NCBI RefSeq assembly: GCF_024519155.1
Contig: NZ_JANIFJ010000001.1
Coordinates: forward strand, 310,001-374,000
Reading direction: 5' to 3'
Source: Mangrovibrevibacter kandeliae
GTDB taxonomy: Bacteria > Pseudomonadota > Alphaproteobacteria > Rhizobiales > Rhizobiaceae
DNA: 64,000 bases
Positions 8,198-17,627 of the stretch are shown piece by piece (position 1 is the first letter of the stretch; each line of letters opens with the position of its first letter). Below the pieces are notes generated by a model that worked only from the letters and a program-made list of their open reading frames with translations, was not told where the DNA came from and did not search any database. A program made the translations under genes and the position numbers.

Positions 8198-9187
8198 TCA
8201 CGACGAGGGACTGGAGTCGTCGTCGCTGCGCAGCAGCGCCTCCGCCGCCGCCGGGGCGGAGCGGGAACCTGCAGCGATGTCCTGCTCGGCCTGCGACAGC
8301 GCCGCGCGCAGGGTGGGGTCGGCGAGGAAGCGGCGTCGGAGGCCTTCCTCCAGCAGGGCGTGCAGCCAGCGGACGTCCTGCGCCCGTCGGCGTGCCTCGA
8401 AGGCGCCGCCCTCCGTCCTCGCGTCGCGCTGTTCCTCGATCTCGCGCCATAGCTCCGGCAGGCCCGTGCCCGTCAGGCCGGATACACAGCGCACCGGCAC
8501 GCGCGCGCTCTCGCCGCCAAGGATCCGGAAGGCTCCGGCAAGCTCGGCCGCCGCGGTCCCGGCGCGCGCGACGTTCTCCCCGTCTGCCTTGTTGACGGCG
8601 ACGATGTCGGCGAGCTCCAGGACGCCCTTCTTCAGCCCCTGCAACTGATCGCCGCCGCCCGCCAGCATCAGCAGGAGGAACAGGTCGGTCATCTCGGCGA
8701 CGGCGGTTTCGGACTGGCCGACACCGACGGTCTCGACGATGACGACATCGTAGCCGGCGGCCTCGCACAGACGGATCGTCTCGCGCGTGCGGCCGGCGAC
8801 GCCGCCCAGCGTGCCGCTGGTCGGAGAGGGGCGGACGAAGGCATTCGGGTCGGCCGCGAGATGCGCCATGCGCGTCTTGTCGCCGAGGATGGAGCCGCCG
8901 CTGCGGGCCGAACTCGGATCGACGGCGAGCACGGCGACGCGGCGCCCTGCGCCGGTGAGCATCGAGCCGAAGCGCTCGATGAAGGTCGACTTGCCGACGC
9001 CGGGTACGCCCGAAACGCCGATGCGCAGCGCGGCTTCGGAAGAGGCGACGAGCCGCTCCAGCAGGGCGGCCGCCGCGCGGCGGTGATCTTGGCGCGTCGA
9101 CTCGACGAGGGTGATCCCCCGAGCGAGGGCCGCACGCTCACCGGCAAAAATCCGTCCGGCAAGGTCTGCGAGGTCGAGCTCTGGCAT
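8198..9187 (-). CDS. meaB: Methylmalonyl-CoA mutase-associated GTPase MeaB
   Basis: A 329-residue G3E-family GTPase that loads and protects adenosylcobalamin on methylmalonyl-CoA mutase. It shows the P-loop GVPGVGKST (about residues 59-67), VLAVDPSSARSGGSILGDKTRM (Walker/switch I region), ETVGVGQSE (G3/switch) and VNKADG (G4 base recognition). The C-terminal helical dimerisation region is present, so the gene is full length. The ATG at 9187 has AGGAG just upstream; the longer frame lacks one. The mutase subunits lie on the same strand at 11.8-15.4 kb, separated by CorA and an opposing MFS gene, so the functional partner is nearby though not in the same operon. Confidence 0.92.
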   Translation of the reverse strand: MPELDLADLAGRIFAGERAALARGITLVESTRQDHRRAAAALLERLVASSEAALRIGVSGVPGVGKSTFIERFGSMLTGAGRRVAVLAVDPSSARSGGSILGDKTRMAHLAADPNAFVRPSPTSGTLGGVAGRTRETIRLCEAAGYDVVIVETVGVGQSETAVAEMTDLFLLLMLAGGGDQLQGLKKGVLELADIVAVNKADGENVARAGTAAAELAGAFRILGGESARVPVRCVSGLTGTGLPELWREIEEQRDARTEGGAFEARRRAQDVRWLHALLEEGLRRRFLADPTLRAALSQAEQDIAAGSRSAPAAAEALLRSDDDSSPSS

Positions 9188-9293
9188 CGGGCTCCTGCGT
9201 TCGTCGAGGGCCGGCGGGGCGGACGATTCCGCCTGCGGCAGGATAGCCGCAAGTCGTGCGCTGCCGCGAGCCTCGCGAGGCGCGGGCACCGGC

Positions 9294-9322
9294 TTGACAC
9301 CCCGGGCGCCGCGGCCTAACGC
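9294..9322 (+). promoter_or_regulatory. Predicted sigma-70 promoter upstream of a short terminated transcript
   Basis: TTGACA (9294-9299) is separated by exactly 17 bases from TAACGC (9317-9322), so it has a perfect -35 and a partial -10. Initiation would fall near 9329. It points toward the hairpin-terminator at 9366-9407 and the MFS gene, and lies in the divergent gap upstream of meaB. Confidence 0.45.
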
Positions 9323-9328
9323 ACCGCC

Positions 9329-9407
9329 GTCAGCCCTGCTGACCGTAAGCGTCTAACGTCATGCAACGCACTTCACGACCCTGCCGGTCGGAGTGCGTCT
9401 TTTTTTG
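9329..9407 (+). ncRNA. Candidate small RNA or attenuated leader upstream of MFS gene
   Basis: From a predicted start near 9329 the transcript would begin with a 6-bp hairpin, GTCAGC (9329-9334) / GCTGAC (9338-9343). It would end with a two-part terminator stem, ACGCACTT (9366-9373) / GAGTGCGT (9391-9398), with an inner CGACC (9376-9380) / GGTCG (9386-9390). Eight further bases, CTTTTTTT, start at 9399. This is a full intrinsic terminator placed before a gene rather than after one. The nearest upstream gene, meaB, runs the other way, so the element must end a short RNA of about 80 bases or attenuate the MFS gene. No Rfam class was recognised. Confidence 0.45.
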
Positions 9408-9442
9408 CGCTTCGTCCGGCGGGATCAGCCAGGAGATCCTTC

Positions 9443-10624
9443 ATGGCGTCCCAGGACAAGGGCGGCCCGACCTCGGCCCGCCTCTACCTTCTGATCCTCA
9501 TTCTCTTCGTATCCTATCTCTGCGTCGCGATGGCGCTGCCGATCGTGCCGGTCTTCGTCACCGGCCGGCTCGGCTTCGGCAATGTCGCCGCGGGGCTCGC
9601 GGTCGGCATCGCATTCCTGTCGACCATCGTCAGCCGCGGTCGAGCCGGCGGCATCACCGACCGGCTCGGCGCGAGGACCGCGGTCTCCGCAGGTCTCGGC
9701 TTCTACGTCGCCGGCGCGTTCGCCTCGGCGCTCGCGGGCATTGCGGCGCTGCCGCCGCTCCCCGCCTTCCTGATCCTCCTTGCCGGGCGGCTGGTGATCG
9801 GGGTCGGCGAGAGCCTCGTCGCCGTCGGCGTCATCGGCTGGGGCATCGGGCTCGTCGGTCCGGCCCGCTCGGGCCGGGTGCTCGCCCTCGTCGGGGCCGC
9901 GCTCTACGGCGCCCTCGGCGTCGGCGGACCGCTCGGCCTCCTTCTCCTCGACCAGGTCGGCTTCGTCGGCGCGATGCTCGCGGCGGCCGTGCTTCCCGGC
10001 CTCGGCCTGATGGCGATCGCAGGTCTTGCCGGCGTGCCACCGCAGCCCGCCGCGATCCGTCCGCCGTTCTGGGCGGTGATCGGGCGGATCTGGCCGCACG
10101 GCCTCGTCATCTGCCTGCAGGGCATCGGCTTCGCCGCCATCGGCGCCTTCTTCGCGCTCTACTTCATCGCGCGGGACTGGAGCCATGTCGGGCTCGGGCT
10201 GACCGCCTTCGGCGCCGGCTTCGTGCTCATGCGAGTCCTCTTCGGCCACCTGCCCGACCGGATCGGCGGCCTGCCGGTGGCGATCGGCTCGCTGGCGGTG
10301 GAGACGGTCGGCCAATTCCTGATCTGGGGCGTTCCGCACCCGGTCGCGGCGCTCACCGGCGCCTTCCTCACCGGCCTCGGCTGCTCGATGATCTTTCCGG
10401 CGATGGGACGCGAAGTGGTCGGCCTCGTCGAGCCGCATCTGCGCGGCACGGCGCTCGGCGGCTTCTCGGCGTTTCAGGATCTCGCCTATGGTCTGACCGG
10501 GCCACTGGCGGGTCTCCTTGCCGACCGGGCCGGCTATGGCAGCGTGTTCCTCGTCGGCGGACTCGCGGCCGGTGTCGGCTTCCTCGTGGCGGTGGCGCTG
10601 CGGGCTCGGCCGGCGGCGGTGTGA
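9443..10624 (+). CDS. MFS transporter, YhhS-like
   Basis: A 393-residue inner-membrane transporter with about twelve hydrophobic segments. It begins with YLLILILFVSYLCVAMALPIVPVFV and has the MFS loop 2-3 motif GGITDRLGARTAV (about residues 68-80), with a second-half counterpart RVLFGHLPDRIGG near residue 265. The layout resembles the YhhS/YfcJ branch of arabinose-efflux-like permeases. The substrate is unknown. The ATG follows AGGAGATCCTTC. A terminator-like hairpin ends 36 bases upstream, so expression could be attenuated. It converges on corA. Confidence 0.82.
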   Translation: MASQDKGGPTSARLYLLILILFVSYLCVAMALPIVPVFVTGRLGFGNVAAGLAVGIAFLSTIVSRGRAGGITDRLGARTAVSAGLGFYVAGAFASALAGIAALPPLPAFLILLAGRLVIGVGESLVAVGVIGWGIGLVGPARSGRVLALVGAALYGALGVGGPLGLLLLDQVGFVGAMLAAAVLPGLGLMAIAGLAGVPPQPAAIRPPFWAVIGRIWPHGLVICLQGIGFAAIGAFFALYFIARDWSHVGLGLTAFGAGFVLMRVLFGHLPDRIGGLPVAIGSLAVETVGQFLIWGVPHPVAALTGAFLTGLGCSMIFPAMGREVVGLVEPHLRGTALGGFSAFQDLAYGLTGPLAGLLADRAGYGSVFLVGGLAAGVGFLVAVALRARPAAV

Positions 10625-10649
10625 GGGACGAGCGCGACGCGCTGCCGCC

Positions 10650-11699
10650 CTACAGCCACTTCTTGTGGCGGAAATAGACCAGCGGCAGCACGGCCGAGAG
10701 GATCATCAACCCGATCGCCATCGGGTAGCCGAGGGGCCAGCTCAGCTCGGGCATGTGCTTGAAGTTCATGCCGTAGATCGACGCCACGAGGGTCGGCGGC
10801 ATGAACCCGACGGCGGCCACCGAGAAGATCTTGATGATCGCGTTCTGCTCGATCGAGATCATCCCGACGGTCGTGTCGAGCAGGAAGTTCGTCTTCTGCG
10901 ACAGGAAGGCGACGAAGTCGTTGAGCGAATGGATGTCGCGCGCCATCGCCTTCACCCGCGCCTTGGTGTCCTTGCCCGGCTTGTGGCGGTCGAGCGCCAT
11001 CTGCAGGAAGGGCAGGAGGCGGTCGAGCGTCGCCAGGCTCTCGCGAGCGCGCGAGTGGAAGTCGCCGGCGGCGCCGATGCGGGCCAGGATTTCCTTGAAT
11101 TCGGCCGTCCCGGTCGGCTTGCGGTTCTTCGAGGCGGCGAAGATGTCGGTGCCGATCTGGTCGAGATCGGCGGCGATCATCTCCAGCATGTCGGCGAGCC
11201 GGTCGATCACCGTCTCGATCAGTCCGATCATGATCGAGTCGCCCGAGGGCGCCTTCTCGACGATCTTGCGGATCGCCGCGTTCGCTTCGCCGGCGGTGGA
11301 AAGATCCGGCGCCTGCCCGGGCTCCTGCGGCGACGCCTTGCAGAGCTTGGAGGCATAGAGGACGAAGGACTTCGGCTCGGTGTAGCGGAGCGTGATCAGC
11401 CGCACGCCATCGAGAATGAAGGTGACGGGCGCGAAGGACGGCATCCCCTTCTCGAGGCCATAGACGATCGACGCCGTCATGAAGTCGGCATTGCCCTCGG
11501 AGTAGAGGCGGCTCGACGCCTCGATCTCGCGCATCTCCTCGCGGGTCGGCACCTCCAGTCCGCAGGCTGCCTCCACCGCGCGCTCCTCTTCGGCGGAGGG
11601 ATCGAGGAGATCGATCCAGATCGCGTCGGTGGGAACGTTCTGCGGCGTCGCCTTCTCGGCATAGGTCCGGCCGGCCGCATGGCGGTAGACGATGATCAT
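10650..11699 (-). CDS. corA: CorA-family divalent metal channel
   Basis: A 349-residue Mg2+/Co2+ channel subunit of the CorA/MIT superfamily, working as a homopentamer in the inner membrane. A soluble N-terminal funnel domain (about 1-280) includes the long helical region LADMLEMIAADLDQIGTDIF. Two C-terminal membrane helices follow, with the pore signature SIYGMNFKHMPEL between them (GMN near residue 313) and the usual basic tail RHKKWL. Length and motif order fit the family. The ATG at 11699 has GGAGA upstream. It follows mutB on the same strand after about 120 bases, so read-through is possible. Confidence 0.9.
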   Translation of the reverse strand: MIIVYRHAAGRTYAEKATPQNVPTDAIWIDLLDPSAEEERAVEAACGLEVPTREEMREIEASSRLYSEGNADFMTASIVYGLEKGMPSFAPVTFILDGVRLITLRYTEPKSFVLYASKLCKASPQEPGQAPDLSTAGEANAAIRKIVEKAPSGDSIMIGLIETVIDRLADMLEMIAADLDQIGTDIFAASKNRKPTGTAEFKEILARIGAAGDFHSRARESLATLDRLLPFLQMALDRHKPGKDTKARVKAMARDIHSLNDFVAFLSQKTNFLLDTTVGMISIEQNAIIKIFSVAAVGFMPPTLVASIYGMNFKHMPELSWPLGYPMAIGLMILSAVLPLVYFRHKKWL

Positions 11700-11821
11700 C
11701 AGCGATCTCCGGGACGCCCCGCTGGGGCTGAGGAGGACGGGCGGCCCGAGGAGCCGGGCAAGCCTCTAGCCGATCGCGCCGCGCTCGGAAAGCCGGCCGT
11801 GCGCCGCTATGGCGCTGAGCG

Positions 11822-13939
11822 CTACGCGTAGGCGTGTCCGAGCCGTGCCGAGAGCTCGGCGAGGAGCGACACGGCGGCCTCGGCGATGACCGTTCCGGGC
11901 GGGTAGATCGCGGCGACGCCGGCCCGGCGCAGCGCCTCGAAGTCCTGCGGCGGCACGACGCCGCCGACGACCACCATCGCGTCGCCGCGTCCTTCGGCCG
12001 CAAGCGCCTCGATCAGCTGCGGCACCAGCGTCAGGTGCCCGGCGGCGAGCGAGGAGACGCCGACGACGTGGACGTCGTTCTCCATCGCCTGCCGGGCCGC
12101 CTCCTCGGGGGTCTGGAACAGCGGCCCGACATCGACGTCGAAGCCGAGATCGGCAAAGGCGGAGGCGATCACCTTCTGGCCGCGGTCGTGCCCGTCCTGG
12201 CCCATCTTGGCGACGAGGATGCGCGGTCGACGTCCTTCGGCCTCGGCGAAGCTCCGCGTCAGCGCCTGCACCTCGAGCACCCTGTCGCGCATGGGTCCCG
12301 CCTCGCTCAGATAGACGCCGGTGACCGGCCTGGTGTCGGCGGCGTGCCGGCCGAAGACCGCCTCCAGCGCAGCCGACATCTCGCCGACGGTGGCATGGGC
12401 ACGCGCCGCCTCGATCGCGTGCGCGAGGAGATTGCCACTGCCGCGGGCCGCGGCCGTGAGCGCATCGAGGGAGGCCTCTACGCGCGCGGGGTCGCGTTCG
12501 GCCTTCAGCCGGGCGAGCTTGTCCAGCTGGCGTCGGCGCACGTCGGCGTTGTCGATCCGCAGCACGTCGATGCGTTCTGGCTCCTGCGGTGAATGCCGGT
12601 TGACGCCGATCACCGCCTGCTCGCCGGAATCGATGCGCGCCTGCGTGCGCGCCGCCGCCGCCTCGATCCGCCGCTTCGGCAGGCCGTCCTCGATGGCGCG
12701 GGCCATGCCGCCGAGCGCCTCGACTTCGTCGATGTGCGCCATCGCCTCGGCCGCGAGGTCGTGCGTCAGCCGCTCGACAGGGGCCGAGCCGCCCCAGGGG
12801 TCGATGAGGGCCGTCGTCTGCGTTTCCAGCGCCAGGACGAGCTGGGTGTTGCGGGCGATGCGGGCCGAGGCCTCGCTCGGCAGCGCCAGCGCCTCGTCAT
12901 AGGCGTTGGTGTGGAGCGACTGGGTGTGCCCCTGCGTCGCCGCCAGCGCCTCGACGCAGGTGCGCACGACGTTGTTCATCACGTCCTGCGCGGTCAGGGA
13001 CCAGCCTGAGGTCTGGCAGTGCGCGCGCAGCGCAAGGGAGCGCGGGTCCTTCGGCGCGAAGTGCCGCTGCATCAGGCGCGACCAGAGGAGGCGCGCGGCC
13101 CGCAGCTTGGCGATCTCGGCGAAGACCGGCATGCCGATGCCCCAGAAGAAGGACAGCCGGGGCGCGAAACGGTCGACATCGAGGCCCGCTGCGACGCCCG
13201 CCCGCACGTAATCGAGCCCGTCGGCGAGGGTGTAGGCGAGTTCAAGGTCGGCCGTCGCTCCGGCCTCCTGCATGTGATAGCCGGAGATCGAGATCGAGTT
13301 GTAGCGCGGCATTTCGCGCGAGGTGTGGGCGAAGATGTCGGAGACGATCCGCATCGAGGCCGCCGGCGGGTAGATGTAGGTGTTGCGGACCATGAACTCC
13401 TTGAGGATGTCGTTCTGGATGGTCCCGGTGAGGGCGGCCTGCGGCACGCCCTGCTCCTCGGCTGCGACGACGTAGAGCGCAAGCACCGGCAGGACGGCGC
13501 CGTTCATCGTCATCGACACGCTCATCTCGCCGAGCGGAATGCCGTCGAAGAGCTGGCGCATGTCGAGGATGGAATCGATCGCGACGCCGGCCATGCCGAC
13601 GTCGCCTGCAACCCGCGGATGATCCGAATCGTAGCCGCGATGGGTGGCGAGGTCGAAGGCGACCGACAGGCCCTTCTGCCCGGCCGCGAGGTTGCGGCGA
13701 TAGAAGGCGTTCGAGTCCTCCGCCGTCGAGAAGCCCGCATATTGCCGGATCGTCCACGGCTTCTGGACGTACATCGTCGGGTAGGGCCCGCGCAGGAATG
13801 GCGGCAGGCCCGGCCAGGTGTCGAGCTCGGGCAGCCCGGCGCGGTCCGCGGTGCCGGAAGCGGGCTGCGACGCGCCGCCATCCCGGGGCGGGAGCGCGGG
13901 CCGCTGCCAGGCGATGCGGCTGAGATCGAGGAGCGTCAT
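11822..13939 (-). CDS. mutB: Methylmalonyl-CoA mutase large (catalytic) subunit
   Basis: A 705-residue adenosylcobalamin enzyme interconverting (R)-methylmalonyl-CoA and succinyl-CoA. The N-terminal TIM barrel has [20 protein letters not shown] near residue 48 and the substrate region [19 protein letters not shown]. The C-terminal cobalamin-binding Rossmann domain shows [13 protein letters not shown] near residue 585 (DxHxxG with the axial His). The later [10 protein letters not shown] turn is also present. The ATG at 13939 overlaps the stop of mutA by four bases, supporting translational coupling and the heterodimer. It serves propionate, branched-chain amino acid or ethylmalonyl-CoA metabolism. 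The MeaB chaperone is encoded nearby. Confidence 0.95.
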   Translation of the reverse strand: MTLLDLSRIAWQRPALPPRDGGASQPASGTADRAGLPELDTWPGLPPFLRGPYPTMYVQKPWTIRQYAGFSTAEDSNAFYRRNLAAGQKGLSVAFDLATHRGYDSDHPRVAGDVGMAGVAIDSILDMRQLFDGIPLGEMSVSMTMNGAVLPVLALYVVAAEEQGVPQAALTGTIQNDILKEFMVRNTYIYPPAASMRIVSDIFAHTSREMPRYNSISISGYHMQEAGATADLELAYTLADGLDYVRAGVAAGLDVDRFAPRLSFFWGIGMPVFAEIAKLRAARLLWSRLMQRHFAPKDPRSLALRAHCQTSGWSLTAQDVMNNVVRTCVEALAATQGHTQSLHTNAYDEALALPSEASARIARNTQLVLALETQTTALIDPWGGSAPVERLTHDLAAEAMAHIDEVEALGGMARAIEDGLPKRRIEAAAARTQARIDSGEQAVIGVNRHSPQEPERIDVLRIDNADVRRRQLDKLARLKAERDPARVEASLDALTAAARGSGNLLAHAIEAARAHATVGEMSAALEAVFGRHAADTRPVTGVYLSEAGPMRDRVLEVQALTRSFAEAEGRRPRILVAKMGQDGHDRGQKVIASAFADLGFDVDVGPLFQTPEEAARQAMENDVHVVGVSSLAAGHLTLVPQLIEALAAEGRGDAMVVVGGVVPPQDFEALRRAGVAAIYPPGTVIAEAAVSLLAELSARLGHAYA

Positions 13940-15357
13940 GCGGCGCTTCCGGCCCTGGCTTCCAGCCGCCGCGGCGTCAGAGCTCCCGGAACTGCTGTCG
14001 CAGCCTGTTCCGTGTCGCCTCGTATCGTGAGGACCGGGGCAGGAGCCTCGCTCGGCGCACGATAGCGGTTGATGCCGACGATCACCTCCTCGCCTGCGGC
14101 GATCTTCGCCTCCCGATCGGCCGCGGCGGCGGCGATGCGCGTCTGAAGTTGGCCGGTGCCGAGGCTGCGCAGGATGCCGCCCTCCGCCTCGATCCGCTGC
14201 AGTTCGGCCCAGGCCGCCTCGCACAGGCGGTCGGTCAGGACCTCGAGGCCGCCGGCGCCCGCCGCGGGGTCGGCGAGGTGGTGCAGCCCGCTCTCCTCGA
14301 TCAGCAGCAGCTGGAGATTGCGGGCGAGCCGACGCGCCTTCGCTTCGGGCAGGCCGGCGGCGATCGTGTGCGGCAGGACCGTGAGGCTGTCGGCGCCGCC
14401 GACTCCTGCGGCGAACGCGGCCACCGTGTTGCGCAGGATCCCGGTTTCCGCGTCGTGGACCGTGGTCATGCGGAACGAGGTTTCGGCGTGAACGCGCGCC
14501 GGCGCCGCCGGTCCGGCGAGAAGCTCCATCAGCCGGGCCCAGAGCAGGCGCAATGCGCGCAGCTTGGCAATTCCGATGAAGGCGCGCTGGTCGAGGGCGA
14601 CGGTCAGACCCAGCCGGTCGGCAGCCTCGCCGACCGTGATGCCGGCGCCATCGAGGGTGCGCAGGGCTTGAACCGCCACCGCCAGGACCGCCGCGAGTTC
14701 CTGCGCCGGCGTGGCGCCCGCATCGTGGAACACGCGTCCATCGGCCTCCACCAAACGCCCGACGACGCCGGCCTCATGGGCCTGCCGGACCGCATCGGCA
14801 AAACGTGCCGCAAGGTCGGCTGCATCGTGCGGACGCGGTCCAACTCCGGCAAGAGGGCCGACGGGGTCGAGACCGACATCCACCCCTCGGCGGCCGAGCT
14901 GGGTCAGACGGCCGGCAAAGGTCGCGAGGGCCGCGAGATCGGCGTGCGGCTCGAGGCGGATCCGCGCGACATCCCGGTCGCCCGCGTCGTGCAGGATGAG
15001 CGGCGCGAGCGCGTCGGCGTCGAGCGGCACTCCGAAGCCGCGCGCCGCCGGCGATCCGGCAAAGCAGAAGGCAACGCCAGTCGCGCCGCCCTTAACGTCG
15101 TCGTCTGCCTGGCGCGTTGCGCGGCCAAGATCGGGGTCGTCCACCCGCTGCACGACCGACCAGGGTCGACCGGCGCCCTCCCGCAGGATGGGCTCCGCCC
15201 CCCGGCGGGCATGGATCGGCCCGTAGCGGAAGCCATCCTCGGCAAGCGTCTCCAGCGTTTCGAACGGCGCGCCATGCAACTGGCGCTCCACCAGCGCCCG
15301 CCAATCCGCCTCCGAGACGAGGGGAACGTCTTCCGATCTGTCTGTCACCGGCCGCAT
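13936..15357 (-). CDS. mutA: Methylmalonyl-CoA mutase small (beta) subunit
   Basis: A 473-residue partner subunit of the mutase. It keeps the TIM-barrel-related core: [15 protein letters not shown] near residue 43, [35 protein letters not shown] near 295, and [28 protein letters not shown]. It ends without a cobalamin-binding Rossmann domain, so it is shorter than the classical small subunit of about 620-640 residues. Such short beta subunits occur in alphaproteobacteria. It probably stabilises the catalytic subunit and does not bind B12. It overlaps mutB at ATGA. The upstream HWE kinase gene on the same strand ends 97 bases before this start. Confidence 0.9.
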   Translation of the reverse strand: MRPVTDRSEDVPLVSEADWRALVERQLHGAPFETLETLAEDGFRYGPIHARRGAEPILREGAGRPWSVVQRVDDPDLGRATRQADDDVKGGATGVAFCFAGSPAARGFGVPLDADALAPLILHDAGDRDVARIRLEPHADLAALATFAGRLTQLGRRGVDVGLDPVGPLAGVGPRPHDAADLAARFADAVRQAHEAGVVGRLVEADGRVFHDAGATPAQELAAVLAVAVQALRTLDGAGITVGEAADRLGLTVALDQRAFIGIAKLRALRLLWARLMELLAGPAAPARVHAETSFRMTTVHDAETGILRNTVAAFAAGVGGADSLTVLPHTIAAGLPEAKARRLARNLQLLLIEESGLHHLADPAAGAGGLEVLTDRLCEAAWAELQRIEAEGGILRSLGTGQLQTRIAAAAADREAKIAAGEEVIVGINRYRAPSEAPAPVLTIRGDTEQAATAVPGALTPRRLEARAGSAA

Positions 15358-15454
15358 CTCCTCCCGAGCGCGAGCCTAGAACGCGCCGGTGTCGGATGGA
15401 ACAGCCTGCCACGGCCGGCAGCGCCTGAGAGCGGCGCCAGCGGGACGATCTTGA

Positions 15455-17152
15455 TCACGCCGCTTCGGCCACGACCGCATCGAGCGGTGCGGTCAGCGTC
15501 CAGACGACACCGCTCGCCGCATAGTCCATGTCGACCGTGCCGCCGAGGCCCCGGGCGGTCATCCGCTGGGTGACGAGCGTCCCGAAGCCGGACCGCTTGG
15601 GCGGCGTCACCGGCGGCCCGTTCGTCTCCCGCCAGACGAGGCGGAAGTTCTCCGCGAGCGACCATTCCACGCTCACGTGACCGCCTTCCACCGACAGCGC
15701 GCCGTACTTGGCGGCGTTGGTGGCGAGCTCGTGCAGGGCAAGGCCGATGGTCTGCGCCGCGGCCGGGCTGATGCACAGGGCCGGACCGGACATGACCACC
15801 TGTTCGTTGCGGCGACCGCCGAAGGCGTTGAGCTGCATCGCCACCAGATCGGCGAGGGCGGCGCCCTCCCATTCGTGGCCGGCCAGGAGGTCGGCGGAGC
15901 GGGCCAGCGAGTTGAGCGCCTGCGACAGGGTGTCGAGGAACTCCTTGGTGTCGGCACTGTCCTTGGCCGCCCGGCGGGCGATCGCGGCGATCAGGGCATA
16001 CTGGTTCTTGGCGCGGTGGGTCATCTCGCGCATCAGGAAGCGGTTCTGCTCCTCGGCCTCCAGCCGCTCGCGCGAAGCCTGCGCGAGCACCTTCGACACT
16101 TCGCCGATCTCGTCGATGTCGGCCTTGATCGCCGGGGCCGGCTCGCCCTTGGCGATCGCCTCGGCCTGGTCCTTGAGGCGCAGGATCGGCGTCGCGATGC
16201 GCTTGCCGACATAGACCGCGAGCGCCACGCAGAAGACGATCAGAAGGATGCCGCCCGTGGCGAGCAGCTGCCAGGAGCGCTGCACCGCCTGCCCGACGAC
16301 CGCGCGCGGCACCGCGACCGTGGTCGTCCACCCGGTCAGCGGCGAGACGTAGTTCGCTTCAAGGAGACGGCCGGACGACGCGTTGCCGAGGAGCTGGTCG
16401 GCCGTCGTCTGGGAGGCCGCGTCCTGCGGCTGCTTCTGATATTTGCCGTTCGAGGCGAGCGCGGCGAAGATTCGTTTGCCCGTCGCGTCGGTCACCACGG
16501 CCGACCAGGCCGAAGGCAGGTTCTGGTCGGTGATCACCGAGCCGAGCGAGTCGGTCGTCTTGTTGATGACGAGGACGTAGACCACGCGGCCCTGCCGGAA
16601 GACCGGGATCGCGACGTGGAAGACGAGTTCGCGTGCCTTGTTGCCGTAGAAGACGCCGGAGATCTGGCTCTGTCCGGTGGCGAAGACCTTCTCGGCCTGC
16701 TCCGTGTGCGACAGCGGCACGAGCGGCGAGGGGAAGGCCGAGCGCGTGTTGACCACGACGTTGAGGTTGGGGTCGACCAGCGCGGCGAAGGTGTTGGAGC
16801 TGGACAGGGCGGCGAGCGTGCGCTCGTGGAACGTCTCGAGATCGTCCTGGTCGAGCAGCGGCGAAGTGGCGAGAACCCGCCCGGCGGTGATCATCGCGAA
16901 GGTCTCGCGGTCGATCGCGTTCGACACGATCTCCGCCGTGTCGTCGACTTGCGCCGCGGCAATCAACTGCTGCTGGCGGGAGAATTGCAGGATCAGAACC
17001 GCGCTGAACATCAAGGCGGGGAGGAGCACGACGAGCGCGAAGCCGGCGAGATAGACGAGCAGCGGCGGCCTGCGGAGCAATCGCCCGAGGCGGATCTGCA
17101 GGCGGCGGCGTCTCAGGGGCAGCGACGCAGGGGCATCCGAGGTCATCGCCAT
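15455..17152 (-). CDS. HWE-family sensor histidine kinase with extracytoplasmic Cache domain
   Basis: A 565-residue membrane sensor kinase. A first helix (about 32-57) leads to a periplasmic dCache-like domain (about 60-290). A second helix follows (about 297-315), then a HAMP linker beginning GKRIATPILRLKDQA near 317. The kinase core has the phosphoacceptor REMTHRAKNQYALI (His379), the ATPase box ALHELATNAAKYGAL and the WRETNGPPV segment whose Trp and Glu define the HWE class, common in Hyphomicrobiales. It lacks a receiver domain, and no cognate regulator is adjacent. The ATG at 17152 has AGGAGA upstream. It lies 97 bases upstream of mutA on the same strand, so co-transcription is possible. 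The ligand is unknown. Confidence 0.88.
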   Translation of the reverse strand: MAMTSDAPASLPLRRRRLQIRLGRLLRRPPLLVYLAGFALVVLLPALMFSAVLILQFSRQQQLIAAAQVDDTAEIVSNAIDRETFAMITAGRVLATSPLLDQDDLETFHERTLAALSSSNTFAALVDPNLNVVVNTRSAFPSPLVPLSHTEQAEKVFATGQSQISGVFYGNKARELVFHVAIPVFRQGRVVYVLVINKTTDSLGSVITDQNLPSAWSAVVTDATGKRIFAALASNGKYQKQPQDAASQTTADQLLGNASSGRLLEANYVSPLTGWTTTVAVPRAVVGQAVQRSWQLLATGGILLIVFCVALAVYVGKRIATPILRLKDQAEAIAKGEPAPAIKADIDEIGEVSKVLAQASRERLEAEEQNRFLMREMTHRAKNQYALIAAIARRAAKDSADTKEFLDTLSQALNSLARSADLLAGHEWEGAALADLVAMQLNAFGGRRNEQVVMSGPALCISPAAAQTIGLALHELATNAAKYGALSVEGGHVSVEWSLAENFRLVWRETNGPPVTPPKRSGFGTLVTQRMTARGLGGTVDMDYAASGVVWTLTAPLDAVVAEAA

Positions 17153-17627
17153 GGCCTCTCCTGTCGCACGGCAAGGCGGCAGAACGCAGACGCCCGCCGG
17201 AACACGACTCAGTATACGGCAGCTGGAAGGATTGCGCCACGACTGCACGGTCGCAGACCGAAGCCGCGGCACCGCCGGGCACTCCTCATCGGGCACTGAG
17301 CACTGAGCACCGGGCACCGGGTGCTGGCGAGGACGAAGCGGGGTGCAAGCGCCGTACGATCGCCACGATCCCGACGGGTGCCCGGTGTGTGTTCGTCCGG
17401 CTTGCCGGAGCGATCGCTCCCCCGGGTCGCAAGAGCCGAGCAAGAGCCGAGCGCTCGGCGGACGCGCTGCTGATTCGGCGCCTGGGAGGCGCCCCCACGC
17501 GGCCGCGGCCGGGGGCCAGGGTGATCCGCGCCGCGTTGCCCTTCAATCGCCGGGCGAAAGGCTCTAAAGCTGCCGCTTCCAATCAGCGGCCGCAGCTCTG
17601 CCGCTTCCAGACTACAGGAGAGCCGGC
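17153..17627. other. Divergent intergenic region with short repeats, no gene seen
   Basis: 475 bases between the HWE kinase and the aminotransferase. Open frames here are short and low-complexity. Visible structure: a slightly imperfect run of GAGCACT/CGGGCAC words near 17288-17325, a tandem CAAGAGCCGAG duplication near 17430-17452, and a perfect 14-base palindrome GCCGAGCGCTCGGC at 17446-17459. No promoter stands out, although both flanking genes need one here. Confidence 0.5.
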
